DNA of 49,783 nt from Syntrophales bacterium (GTDB lineage Bacteria > Desulfobacterota > Syntrophia > Syntrophales > UBA2210). Shown piece by piece: positions 35,884 through 44,040 of this stretch; within the stretch, counting starts at the first letter, position 1, and every line of letters begins with the position of its first letter. The position numbers and the translations under genes were made by a program. The stretch lies in NCBI GenBank assembly GCA_023230565.1, contig JALNXD010000020.1:1-49783 (forward strand), written 5' to 3'. The notes beneath the pieces are model-generated. The model was not told the DNA's origin. It saw nothing but the letters and a program-made list of their open reading frames with translations, and did not search any database.

Positions 35884-37554
35884 TTGGACAAAAGTATCTG
35901 GCAGCAGCATTACGATTACAGCGTACCTTTTACAATTCGCTATCCGCGTATCGCGATTCATGATGTCTTGCAGATACCGGCAAATGCGTACCCCGATAAA
36001 ACAGCCATTGTATTTGAGGGCAGGAAAATCACTTTTTGGGAACTACGGCAGCATGCCTTGAGAATGTCGAATGCTTTCGCAGCGCTGGGAGTAGAGAAAG
36101 GAGACCGGGTGGGCATCCATCTTCCTACATGCCCTCAGTATCTCATTTCTTTTTATGCGGTTATGTCTCTGGGTGCCATTGTCGTTAACTTGAATCCACT
36201 GTATACGGTTGAGGAGCTGAAAGCAACAGCGCATGCCACGGACATCTCTTTGCTGGTTACATCCGATATGTCGGTCGAAAATGCGCGTATTCTCGTAAAA
36301 GTTGCAGGAATACGGGGGATGGTAGTCACCAGAATTGATGATTACGGATGTGGCGGCACCAGGGTAAACCCGGTTCCTCTGGAGCTCGAAGAAGGGTGGC
36401 ATATGTTTTCAAAATTGCTCGATAGTTCTAAAAGTGCGATCAAACCGAGGACAGAAGTGACATCTGACGACGTTGCCGTTATTCAGTTTACGGGCGGAAC
36501 TACCGGCATACCGAAAGGCGCAATGCTTACCCACGGAAACCTTATTGCAGCCGTACTTCAATACACGGCATGGATGTCACCTATTTTACAGCTCTTGCCG
36601 CCGGAGCGCCGTTCGGTTTTGATGGTTCTCCCGCTTTATCATGTATATGGCAACGTACTGGCACACTGGGCGATTTACAATTGTGCCATGCAGATTATGG
36701 TTCCACGTTTTCAAATCGATGAATTGGTGGATCTGATGGGGACTTTCAAGGAGATCTCATTTTTTCCCACCGTTGCAACCGTAGTGAGCGCGCTTCTGAC
36801 GCATCCTCGTATTGACGAACTGGATCTGGGAAAGAAACTTACGTATCTGAATTCAGGAGGCGGTCCCACTGCATTAAGTTTGATCGAGCAAATTGAGGAT
36901 ATGGGAATTTACTATGGTCAGGGGTGGGGAATGAGCGAAACGGCCGCCCTCGGAACAAATAACCCTGTATTTGGAATAAAGAAGATAAACAGTATCGGCA
37001 TACCATATCCTGATACGGACGTACGTATTGTGGATCTGACAGAAGGAATACATGATGTTCCTTTAGGTGAGCCGGGAGAAATAATCATAAAAGGCGCGAC
37101 AGTAATGAAGGGATACTGGAATAATCCGGAAGAGACTGCCGGTCAGATGAAAGATGGATGGCTTAGCACGGGCGATATAGCGGTTCAGGACGAGGACGGG
37201 TTCATTTATATCGTGGACCGCAAGAAAGATATGATAATTTCAGGCGGATTTAATATCTACCCAAGGGAAGTGGATGAAGTTATTTTTCAGCATCCCAAGG
37301 TAGCCTTCGCCGTTTCTGTCGGGATACCGGATGCGTACAGAGGAGAAACCGTAAAAGCCTTCATTGTGCTGAAAAAAGGCGAAACCGCCACTGAAAAAGA
37401 AATCATAGAATTCTGCAGGGGCAAACTTGCTCCATATAAGGTACCCCGGCGTATTGAATTTCGTGAAGAACTTCCGCAATCTTCCGTGGGAAAAGTTCTC
37501 AGAAAAGTACTCAGGGCTGAAGAAGAGGCGAAATATACTGAAAAATCGGAATAG
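35884..37554 (+). CDS. AMP-forming acyl-CoA ligase (556 aa)
   Basis: ANL-superfamily enzyme that activates a carboxylic acid to acyl-AMP then acyl-CoA. It has the P-loop FTGGTTGIPKGAMLTH, the A5 region GWGMSETAALG, the A8 hinge with GDIAVQDEDGFIYIVDRKKD and ISGGFNIYPREVDEV, and the catalytic Lys in SSVGKVLRK. It uses a TTG start preceded by AGGAGGT. It is divergent from a 4-hydroxybutyryl-CoA dehydratase homologue, so a short hydroxy-acid substrate is plausible, but its sequence class is closest to FadD-like long-chain ligases; substrate is unresolved. Its 3' end overlaps the convergent cyclase gene by 44 bp. Confidence 0.93.
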   Translation: MDKSIWQQHYDYSVPFTIRYPRIAIHDVLQIPANAYPDKTAIVFEGRKITFWELRQHALRMSNAFAALGVEKGDRVGIHLPTCPQYLISFYAVMSLGAIVVNLNPLYTVEELKATAHATDISLLVTSDMSVENARILVKVAGIRGMVVTRIDDYGCGGTRVNPVPLELEEGWHMFSKLLDSSKSAIKPRTEVTSDDVAVIQFTGGTTGIPKGAMLTHGNLIAAVLQYTAWMSPILQLLPPERRSVLMVLPLYHVYGNVLAHWAIYNCAMQIMVPRFQIDELVDLMGTFKEISFFPTVATVVSALLTHPRIDELDLGKKLTYLNSGGGPTALSLIEQIEDMGIYYGQGWGMSETAALGTNNPVFGIKKINSIGIPYPDTDVRIVDLTEGIHDVPLGEPGEIIIKGATVMKGYWNNPEETAGQMKDGWLSTGDIAVQDEDGFIYIVDRKKDMIISGGFNIYPREVDEVIFQHPKVAFAVSVGIPDAYRGETVKAFIVLKKGETATEKEIIEFCRGKLAPYKVPRRIEFREELPQSSVGKVLRKVLRAEEEAKYTEKSE

Positions 37555-38584
37555 GATTTTTTTTTCCTTTTAAAGAGAATTTTTTGATGAAGGCGCACCT
37601 GGCAGCGTTTCCGGCATCAAGCCTTGCATAGGTTGCCTCGGAAATGGCGATACTGCCGACTGGTGCGACAGATTGAATACGGGAGGCTACATTTACTGTG
37701 TCGCCTATTACCGTAAGATCTTTTCTTTCCGGAGAGCCGATATCCCCCTGAACTACATCTCCGCTGTTTATGCCTATTCGGATATTAATCGCCTCCTTGT
37801 CTTCCTGCAGTCTGAGGGCGTTCATTTCAGGAAGAGCATCGTAAAGAATGCGAGCCGCTGCGCGAACTGCATCGTTTGCATCTATGAAAACCGCCATAAC
37901 GCTGTCGCCAATGTACTTATCTATATCTCCATGACATTCGCGAGTAATTACCTCCGTAATTCCGAATAACTCGTTGAGCATCGTTACAATTTCTTCAGGC
38001 GATTTTGTTTCTGAATACGTGGTAAAACCCGCGACATCAAGAAATAGAACAGTCAAATCGCGAGTGCGTGATGCTGAAGGACTGTCATTAGCCTGGGCCA
38101 TGGCTATATCGAAGGTAGCTGCTGAGACATATTTCCTTATGAAGGCACTGAATTTCTCCTGCAGGTTCCGGAAATTTTCTTCCACCGAAATATCCCGAAA
38201 TATTTCTATGCCCGCTATAATTTCTCCTTTATCGTTTTTTATAGGCGCTACATGGGTGAGAGTGGGGAAGCGATGCCCCTCTCTGTGGAGAGGATAGACC
38301 TTTTCCTCCGCCTCCTGCCCGGTGCGCAGTGTATAAAGCAGCGGACATGCGCTTTTGCATAAAAGATTTCCCTTTGCATCGATATGATTCAATATATTAT
38401 CGGCGCATCGGCGGCCCGTTACTTCTTCCGGCCGGTAGCCGGTTATGTTTTCGGCGCCGCGGTTCCAGAATACAATGCGCCGTTTCCGGTCCACAATATA
38501 CACCCCGTCAAAGAGGCTGTCCAGTACGCGTCCCAATCGAGTGTCGCGTTTGCTCAATTCTTCAACATTTAAAATCTTTTCCAC
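37511..38584 (-). CDS. PAS-domain class III adenylate/guanylate cyclase (357 aa)
   Basis: A soluble sensor cyclase. A PAS domain (about 15-135; FDGVYIVDRKRRIVFWN) carries three Cys and a His in the stretch RRCADNILNHIDAKGNLLC and KSACPL, a pattern seen in some PAS sensors that could bind a metal or haem (inference). The class III cyclase domain is at about 175-350, with metal-ligand Asp in LFLDVAGFTTY and KYIGDSVMAVF, and VIGDTVNVASRIQ containing the catalytic Asn/Arg. The GTG start overlaps the stop of the ferritin-like gene by 1 nt (TAGTG). Second cyclase of the window. Its last 44 bp overlap the convergent acyl-CoA ligase. Confidence 0.88.
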   Translation of the reverse strand: MEKILNVEELSKRDTRLGRVLDSLFDGVYIVDRKRRIVFWNRGAENITGYRPEEVTGRRCADNILNHIDAKGNLLCKSACPLLYTLRTGQEAEEKVYPLHREGHRFPTLTHVAPIKNDKGEIIAGIEIFRDISVEENFRNLQEKFSAFIRKYVSAATFDIAMAQANDSPSASRTRDLTVLFLDVAGFTTYSETKSPEEIVTMLNELFGITEVITRECHGDIDKYIGDSVMAVFIDANDAVRAAARILYDALPEMNALRLQEDKEAINIRIGINSGDVVQGDIGSPERKDLTVIGDTVNVASRIQSVAPVGSIAISEATYARLDAGNAARCAFIKKFSLKGKKNPIPIFQYISPLLQP

Positions 38585-39072
38585 TACAATATTCCCGCTT
38601 TCACCTGTGCGATACGCTCTTCGAGATTTTTTTTATGCTTTACTGTTTCTGTAACAATATCTTTCACAAGAGACAGATACTCCAAATCTTTTGTCTTGAC
38701 GATTTCACTGTAGGATTTTTCGATCAGAGATGTCTCGACATCCCGTGCGAGATATAACATCTGTTCGCGGGTAATACGGCCGTTTTGCACCCGGGCCATT
38801 TCCTTTTCCAGACCCGCTTGTATCGTCTTGAGTGCTTTCATATTGAACGGCCGTCCCAGCACAAAATGTTCCGGTCTGGAGGCAATGATGTGCGCCATTT
38901 TTTCGATATTGCTTGCATGCTTGTTTTCTTCGGCTGCAGTGTCCATCCAGAATTTCCTGTCCTCCTCCCAGATATCGGCGCAGGTTTCGTACAATGTGGC
39001 GATGAGCAATTCCGTCTCTTTCATCATCTTCATAATCTCGGCTAGATTCTGTAATGCAAAAGGTGTTATCAT
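38584..39072 (-). CDS. Ferritin-like/rubrerythrin-fold protein (162 aa)
   Basis: A four-helix bundle with Glu/His placement typical of ferritin-like proteins: ETELLIATLYE, EENKHASNIEKM (ExxH) and a later VETSLIEKSY. It lacks a rubredoxin domain. The ATG at 39072 follows GGAGG with 7-nt spacing; the open frame to 39105 is likely noncoding. It is translationally coupled to the PAS-cyclase (TAGTG), which links iron or redox sensing with cyclic nucleotide production (inference). Diiron occupancy is not proven because not all ligands can be assigned by eye. Confidence 0.72.
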   Translation of the reverse strand: MITPFALQNLAEIMKMMKETELLIATLYETCADIWEEDRKFWMDTAAEENKHASNIEKMAHIIASRPEHFVLGRPFNMKALKTIQAGLEKEMARVQNGRITREQMLYLARDVETSLIEKSYSEIVKTKDLEYLSLVKDIVTETVKHKKNLEERIAQVKAGIL

Positions 39073-39272
39073 AGAAGTGCCTCCAGCGAATTTGAAAAAT
39101 ATCATTTACTTTCAATCGTAATGCTGACTCGGTTGTAACAGGCTTTTTACGAAACTGCGTGAATAAAAGTTTTCCGGATTTTCTGGAATCCGTTATCTTT
39201 ATGCATAAAACGGGTTCAACATTAGCAAATTAAAATTCCGGCCACAAGAAAATAAGAAAAAAGGAGAATTCA

Positions 39273-39590
39273 ATGCTGGAAAAAGGAGTTCCCTATACCA
39301 TTACTGATCTCGTTTCCTATCAGGAAGGATCAGTGGTCAGCAAAACAGTAATTGAAAAAAATACCGGATCGGTAACGCTTTTCGCTTTTGAAAAAGGTCA
39401 GGGCCTGAGCGAGCACACGGCGCCTTTTGATGCAATGGCATCCGTTTTAGACGGCGAAGCCGAGATTACCATTGCCGGCAATCCGATAAAGGTGCTATCG
39501 GGGGAAACAATAATTATGCCTGCAGGACAGCCACACGCCGTGCGAGCACCTGCACGTTTCAAAATGATGCTGATAATGATCCGTTCGTAA
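39273..39590 (+). CDS. Single-domain cupin protein (105 aa)
   Basis: A compact beta-barrel cupin. It shows the first-motif-like run GQGLSEHTAPFDAMASVLDG and a second motif with GETIIMPAGQPHAV, containing the metal-type His residues. The Shine-Dalgarno AAAGGAGAAT precedes the ATG. It stands alone on the plus strand between two minus-strand genes and ends 4 bp before the convergent antiporter. Likely a small-molecule binding or isomerase-type fold; the substrate is unknown. Confidence 0.88.
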   Translation: MLEKGVPYTITDLVSYQEGSVVSKTVIEKNTGSVTLFAFEKGQGLSEHTAPFDAMASVLDGEAEITIAGNPIKVLSGETIIMPAGQPHAVRAPARFKMMLIMIRS

Positions 39591-39594
39591 AATT

Positions 39595-41751
39595 TCAGAT
39601 AAATTTCTTTTTTTCAAGTGATTCTATTTTTTTTGCATCTCCGATGATAATAAGTTTGTCGCCTGCGGCAAGGATTTCGGTTGAAGAAGGTGCCACAATC
39701 TGTTCTTCACCCCGCTTGATTCCGATAACAGTTACACCATATCTCTGGCGGAACCGCGCTCTTGCCAGCGTTATGCCTGACAGCTGGGAGTTATCAGTAA
39801 TTGTAACTTCTGTCACATCAAATCTCCCTGAACCAACCTCATCTTCCTCGTTTTTATTTAGCTGGGAGAGTATGGATTCCGCGAGCCGTAACGCCTCGAT
39901 CGGCCCGATTATAATTACGCGATCTCCGGGAAAAATCCTGAAACCCGGTTCAGGATTATAATGAATACGACCGGCCCTGCTGACTGCAAGAATTGAAGCT
40001 CCGGTTTCGGATCTGAGGGGAATTTCCCTGATTTTTTTTCCTGCCGCTGATGAATCGGTTCTGATGCGAATTTCCCGGAAGCTGACGGGCCAATCGATAT
40101 CCTCGGGCAGAAATTCCATTGCATATGTCAATTCATCCGCTGCCTGTTCCGCTGCATCAATGAAGGGACGGAAGACTACTGTCGCTCCCGCTGTTTCATA
40201 CATGCGTGCTTCTTCTTCGTTTATAGCCGTCAATGCAATTCGTCCCGCAAATCTTCGGTCTCTGAGGTGATGCAGCAGAGCGAGATTCAGATTTCTGGAA
40301 CGTACCGTGCTTACTACCCAATGAGAGGATTTCAACGGCAGTCTTTCATGTATATCGGGATCATCAATATCACCAAAAATCGTGGAGACGCCTCTCAAAG
40401 TCCATCTTTCAAGTGCAATGGGATCGAAATCCACTCCGATTATCGTTTTGTTTCTCTGCAGAAGATATTCTGCAAGACTGCTTCCGTAATTGCCCAGACC
40501 CATCAGAATAACATCAGCACCGGGCGACATTTTTAATGTATCGAATGCTAATTCCCTGTAAGGATTGCGCATCTCGAAAATTTTCAGAGGAACTGAGAGC
40601 AATTGATACAGAGGACCGGAGTAAAGAATCAGATATGTCGAAGCAAAAATCGTGATAAGCCCTACGAGAGTGATAAGCCCCATTGTTTCTTCATTTATAT
40701 GGCCGATGCTGAGTCCCATGGCTGCCACGATCAAAGAGAATTCACTTATCTGGGCTACTGCAAGCCCTGCAAGGAAGCCTGTACGGCGGCGAAATCCCAT
40801 CATTCCCATGATGACAAGCACTATCAGGGGATTGCCTATGAGGACGAAAAAGGAGAAGATCCCGGCCGCACCGAGCTGAGAACCGACAGTCGCAAAATCG
40901 AGGCGTGCGCCGAGATTGATAAAGAAAAACAAAAGGAGAAAATCTCGCAGGCTTGCAAGTCGCGATCCTATTGTTTCGCGATAGGCTGTAGATGCGAGAG
41001 AAATACCGGCAAGAAAAGCCCCTACTTCCTTGCTGAAGCCTATCAACTCACTTGCAGCGCCAAGAATGACCGCCCAGGCGATTGCAAATAACAGCAGCAT
41101 CTCCTGAGACCTTGCCACACGGGCTGCGACTTTCGGTATTACGAATTTCATCAGAAGCGCAACGGCAAGAAGCAGACCGACACCTTTGGCGACAATGATC
41201 AGACTGCTCAGAAGAACGCTTCCTTCCTCAAGCACCTGGGCGCCGAATGACGTCAGTATAACCAGGGCAAGGATAGCGGCGATATCCTGAACGATGAGGA
41301 AGCCGACCGCGATTTGACCGTGAAGGGAATCGATCTCCTTTTTATCCGACAAAAGTTTCACTATTATGATAGTGCTCGAAAAAGTTAGCGCGACGGATAC
41401 GTAGGCGGCGGTGACGAGAGACATGCCCAATAATACCGCAATGCCAAACCCGATAGTAGATGTAAAGACAATCTGTCCGAGGCCAGTTGCCAAAGCGACG
41501 GGACCGGTCATGCGGATAAGATCGAGATCGAGTCTCAGGCCGACAATGAAGAGGAGGAGGGCTATGCCGATACTCGCAAGGAGCTCTATCTGCTGGTAAC
41601 TTTCTATGATGCCGAGAAATGAAGGCCCAGCCAATACTCCCGCTGCGAGAAACATGATAAGAAGAGGCTGGCGCAATTTTTGCCCGATAAGCCCTAGTAA
41701 GGCTGACAGGCCCAGGATAGAGGCGATCTCGATAAAGCTGTTTCCATGCAT
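39595..41751 (-). CDS. CPA2-family cation/proton antiporter with RCK regulatory domains (718 aa)
   Basis: The N-terminal ~390 residues form about a dozen hydrophobic segments of a monovalent cation:proton antiporter-2 fold (EVGAFLAGISLASTAYRE, VALTFSSTIIIVKLLS). It is followed by a TrkA-N/RCK domain with a Rossmann motif GLGNYGSSLAEYL and two TrkA-C-type domains (about 560-640 and 650-718). It is a K+ efflux or Na+/H+ antiporter gated by NAD(H) or similar ligands, in the inner membrane. It starts 29 bp after the ALDH stop on the same strand, so co-transcription is likely. Cation specificity is not readable from sequence. Confidence 0.93.
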   Translation of the reverse strand: MHGNSFIEIASILGLSALLGLIGQKLRQPLLIMFLAAGVLAGPSFLGIIESYQQIELLASIGIALLLFIVGLRLDLDLIRMTGPVALATGLGQIVFTSTIGFGIAVLLGMSLVTAAYVSVALTFSSTIIIVKLLSDKKEIDSLHGQIAVGFLIVQDIAAILALVILTSFGAQVLEEGSVLLSSLIIVAKGVGLLLAVALLMKFVIPKVAARVARSQEMLLLFAIAWAVILGAASELIGFSKEVGAFLAGISLASTAYRETIGSRLASLRDFLLLFFFINLGARLDFATVGSQLGAAGIFSFFVLIGNPLIVLVIMGMMGFRRRTGFLAGLAVAQISEFSLIVAAMGLSIGHINEETMGLITLVGLITIFASTYLILYSGPLYQLLSVPLKIFEMRNPYRELAFDTLKMSPGADVILMGLGNYGSSLAEYLLQRNKTIIGVDFDPIALERWTLRGVSTIFGDIDDPDIHERLPLKSSHWVVSTVRSRNLNLALLHHLRDRRFAGRIALTAINEEEARMYETAGATVVFRPFIDAAEQAADELTYAMEFLPEDIDWPVSFREIRIRTDSSAAGKKIREIPLRSETGASILAVSRAGRIHYNPEPGFRIFPGDRVIIIGPIEALRLAESILSQLNKNEEDEVGSGRFDVTEVTITDNSQLSGITLARARFRQRYGVTVIGIKRGEEQIVAPSSTEILAAGDKLIIIGDAKKIESLEKKKFI

Positions 41752-41780
41752 GATGTACCTGCTTTAAGTCATGTTACATT

Positions 41781-43220
41781 CTAAAACCATCTGTATTTTA
41801 TCAATAACGAATATAATGTATTGAAAATTTTTCCATAAGGGGGATAGACAAGAGGGGCGCTCCAGGGTATCGGTGACTGAACGAAAACAGGACGCAGCTT
41901 CGAAAACTCGAGAAATCCTTCGTACGCATGATACTGGCCCATTCCGCTCATGCCGATACCGCCGAAAGGGAGGTCGTGCTGTGCCATATGCACGGTGGTA
42001 TCATTTATACAGAGACCTCCCGACATGGTATACATCAGAATTCTTTCCTGGAGATTACGGTTTTTCGTAAAAAGATAAAGCGCAAGAGGTCGTTCATGCG
42101 CATTGATATATTCGATGCACTCGTCGATTCGGCTGTAACTTTTTACAGGCAATACGGGGCCGAAGATCTCCCGCTGCATAAGTTTCATATCATCCGTTAC
42201 ACCAACAGCTATTGTCGGTTCAATTTTTCTTAGACCCTCTATCGCCTCACGGCCGGAAATCAGATTTACAAGTGTGGCGCCTTTCATACGTGCGTCGTCC
42301 ACGGCTTCAATAATACGATTAAAACTTTCTTTATCCGCCAGCGAAGTATAATCGTCTGAAGCAATCTCATTGTAGCGCAGCGGCATGATCTGCTTTGATA
42401 CCTCCAGAAACTCATCGATTTTCGTTTCGGGTACGAACAGGTAATCCGGGGCGATGCAAGTCTGTCCGGCATTTATGAACTTTCCATAGAGGATGCGCTC
42501 CGCCGCTTTGCGGATATCGAAGTCGGCACATACAATGGCAGGAGATTTACCGCCCAATTCGAGGGTCACCGGTGTCAAGTTTTCGGCGGCGGTTTTCATT
42601 ACGGCCCGTCCTGATGAAGGCGATCCTGTGAAGATAATGTGATCGAAGGGAAGGGGGGTGAATTCGCCTGCCGGTACTCCGGGCAGGACTGCCAGAAGAT
42701 CATCATTAAATGCCGTGGAAAACAAGCTGTAAAGCAGCGTACAGAGCGTCTGGGAATTCGATGCCATTTTTACCATGCAGCGGTTGCCCGCAGCCAGTGC
42801 GCTGGTGAGTGGCCCGATCACCAGAAAAAGCGGATAATTCCACGGTGCGATGATGCCGACTATGCCCTTGGGCTGCGGAATCACCCGGTTGCGGGCACCC
42901 GTAAAGGTAATTGCCACATGCCTGCGCTGTGCCCCGGCCCATTTTTTGAGTTTTCGGCGGGTATATCGCAATCCTGAAACTGAGGGGTATATTTCAAGGA
43001 TTTTTGTTTCATGAACGGAACGGTGACCGAAGTCCTCCGAAATCGCGTCGGCGATTCTGTCCTGATTGTCTACCAGTATCTGTTCCAGCATTTTTAATGT
43101 CTGGAGTCTCTCCTCCAAAGGAATGTAGGGGCGTTTCAGATAGGCTGCTCTCTGCCGTTCAAAAATCTCGCGGGCGATGCCGGTCGAATCATCAGGCGGT
43201 GCTTCCGGTTTTTGATTCAT
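41781..43220 (-). CDS. NAD(P)-dependent aldehyde dehydrogenase (479 aa)
   Basis: ALDH-superfamily enzyme oxidising an aldehyde to a carboxylate. The catalytic Cys is in NAGQTCIAPDY, and the Glu general base is in LELGGKSPAIV. The NAD site is represented by GIIAPWNYP and ITFTGSPSSGRAV-like FTGSPSSGRAVM. The overall pattern is ALDH3-like (coniferyl/fatty aldehyde dehydrogenase class), including a hydrophobic C-terminus (FNTLYSLLIKYRWF) that could associate with membranes. The Shine-Dalgarno AAGGGGGA supports the ATG. An intrinsic terminator lies about 50 bp upstream on the same strand. Substrate unknown. Confidence 0.93.
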   Translation of the reverse strand: MNQKPEAPPDDSTGIAREIFERQRAAYLKRPYIPLEERLQTLKMLEQILVDNQDRIADAISEDFGHRSVHETKILEIYPSVSGLRYTRRKLKKWAGAQRRHVAITFTGARNRVIPQPKGIVGIIAPWNYPLFLVIGPLTSALAAGNRCMVKMASNSQTLCTLLYSLFSTAFNDDLLAVLPGVPAGEFTPLPFDHIIFTGSPSSGRAVMKTAAENLTPVTLELGGKSPAIVCADFDIRKAAERILYGKFINAGQTCIAPDYLFVPETKIDEFLEVSKQIMPLRYNEIASDDYTSLADKESFNRIIEAVDDARMKGATLVNLISGREAIEGLRKIEPTIAVGVTDDMKLMQREIFGPVLPVKSYSRIDECIEYINAHERPLALYLFTKNRNLQERILMYTMSGGLCINDTTVHMAQHDLPFGGIGMSGMGQYHAYEGFLEFSKLRPVFVQSPIPWSAPLVYPPYGKIFNTLYSLLIKYRWF

Positions 43221-43264
43221 GGAGAAATCCCCCTTTGTTTGATAAACCGTACCTGCCGGAATTT

Positions 43265-43293
43265 AAATAAAAAGCGCTCTCAACAGGAGAGCG
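43265..43293 (-). terminator. Intrinsic terminator upstream of the ALDH gene
   Basis: On the minus strand a 7-bp perfect stem (CGCTCTC / GAGAGCG, loop of five) is followed directly by GCTTTTTATTT. No minus-strand gene is seen to its right, so it either ends a leader transcript or is an attenuator for the ALDH gene about 45 nt downstream. Confidence 0.6.
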
Positions 43294-43660
43294 TAGACTG
43301 GAAGTGCTGTCTCCGATAAAGTCACGGCGAAAAATATAAGCAATTTCGTCAACAATATCAATGAAAACCTTAAGAATATTCAAAAGCAGGAAAACGAGGA
43401 CAAACATCTCTGTTTATTATCTTTTTTCTCTTGTTTTCCCTTGACTTTCCTTTTCCACAAAAGTAATTCTTACACGTGACCGGCGGGAACCCGATCCCTG
43501 GAATCCGATGCAGATCTCCCAGATGTCGAAAAGAAGGCCCTGATATGAAAAAGGTCTATACAGGAAACCCCGATTTCTGAAGAAGAGACGAGGTTTTTTA
43601 TAGCTCTTAAATTCATGCTGTGCTCGAGTCGCCAGATAATTAAAAGCAGGGACACCATAA

Positions 43661-43912
43661 ATGGCACAATTGGATTTGACCTTTATTACCAACGAAAAAG
43701 CGCAAAACCTTAAAGCACGATTTGAGGTTTTGATAAAAGGTTCCCGCTTCTTCGACTGTCTTGTGGGATACTTTTATACCAGCGGATTTCATGCCCTTTA
43801 CCGATCGCTCGAACATACCGAAAATAATAGCGTTGTATGCTCAAAGAACAAAAATATGAGTTCAACTTATATTATCACATTAACAATCCAAAATTACGTA
43901 AAGAATTACTGA
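43661..43912 (+). pseudogene. Truncated N-terminus of a PLD-like-domain helicase
   Basis: The first ~50 residues (LTFITNEKAQNLKARFEVLI then FFDCLVGYFYTSGFHALY) match the N-terminal phospholipase-D-like segment of large SNF2/DEAD superfamily II helicases found in defence islands. After EHTE the homology stops abruptly and 25 unrelated residues lead to a stop. Full-length members are around 1000 aa, so this is a remnant left by a deletion or replacement. It marks the left boundary of the accessory island. The ~440 bp between it and the ALDH start hold only the ALDH leader/terminator and otherwise unrecognised sequence. Confidence 0.65.
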
Positions 43913-43941
43913 TAAAATCTGACAGTATCATCATGGAATAG
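43837..43941 (+). pseudogene. Possible 34-residue C-terminal gene remnant
   Basis: Out of frame with the helicase fragment, this short frame reads MLKEQKYEFNLYYHINNPKL and on to DSIIME. Its composition looks like the end of a real helical protein rather than random AT-rich translation. I do not recognise the family. With the helicase stub it suggests that a gene, or genes, were lost here. Confidence 0.3.
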
Positions 43942-44040
43942 AACAGAAATCATTTAGGATTTGAAGTAAGATCAGGAACTTGCTAGTTACTAACTTTCCA
44001 ATATCAGCTTTTAGAAATTTCTTTGTGTGAGGAGGTGACA

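Noticed and set aside
43192..43407. 71-codon minus-strand frame overlapping the ALDH start
   Set aside because: Hydrophobic start followed by low-complexity sequence, contains the terminator hairpin and overlaps the ALDH start; more likely leader than a gene.
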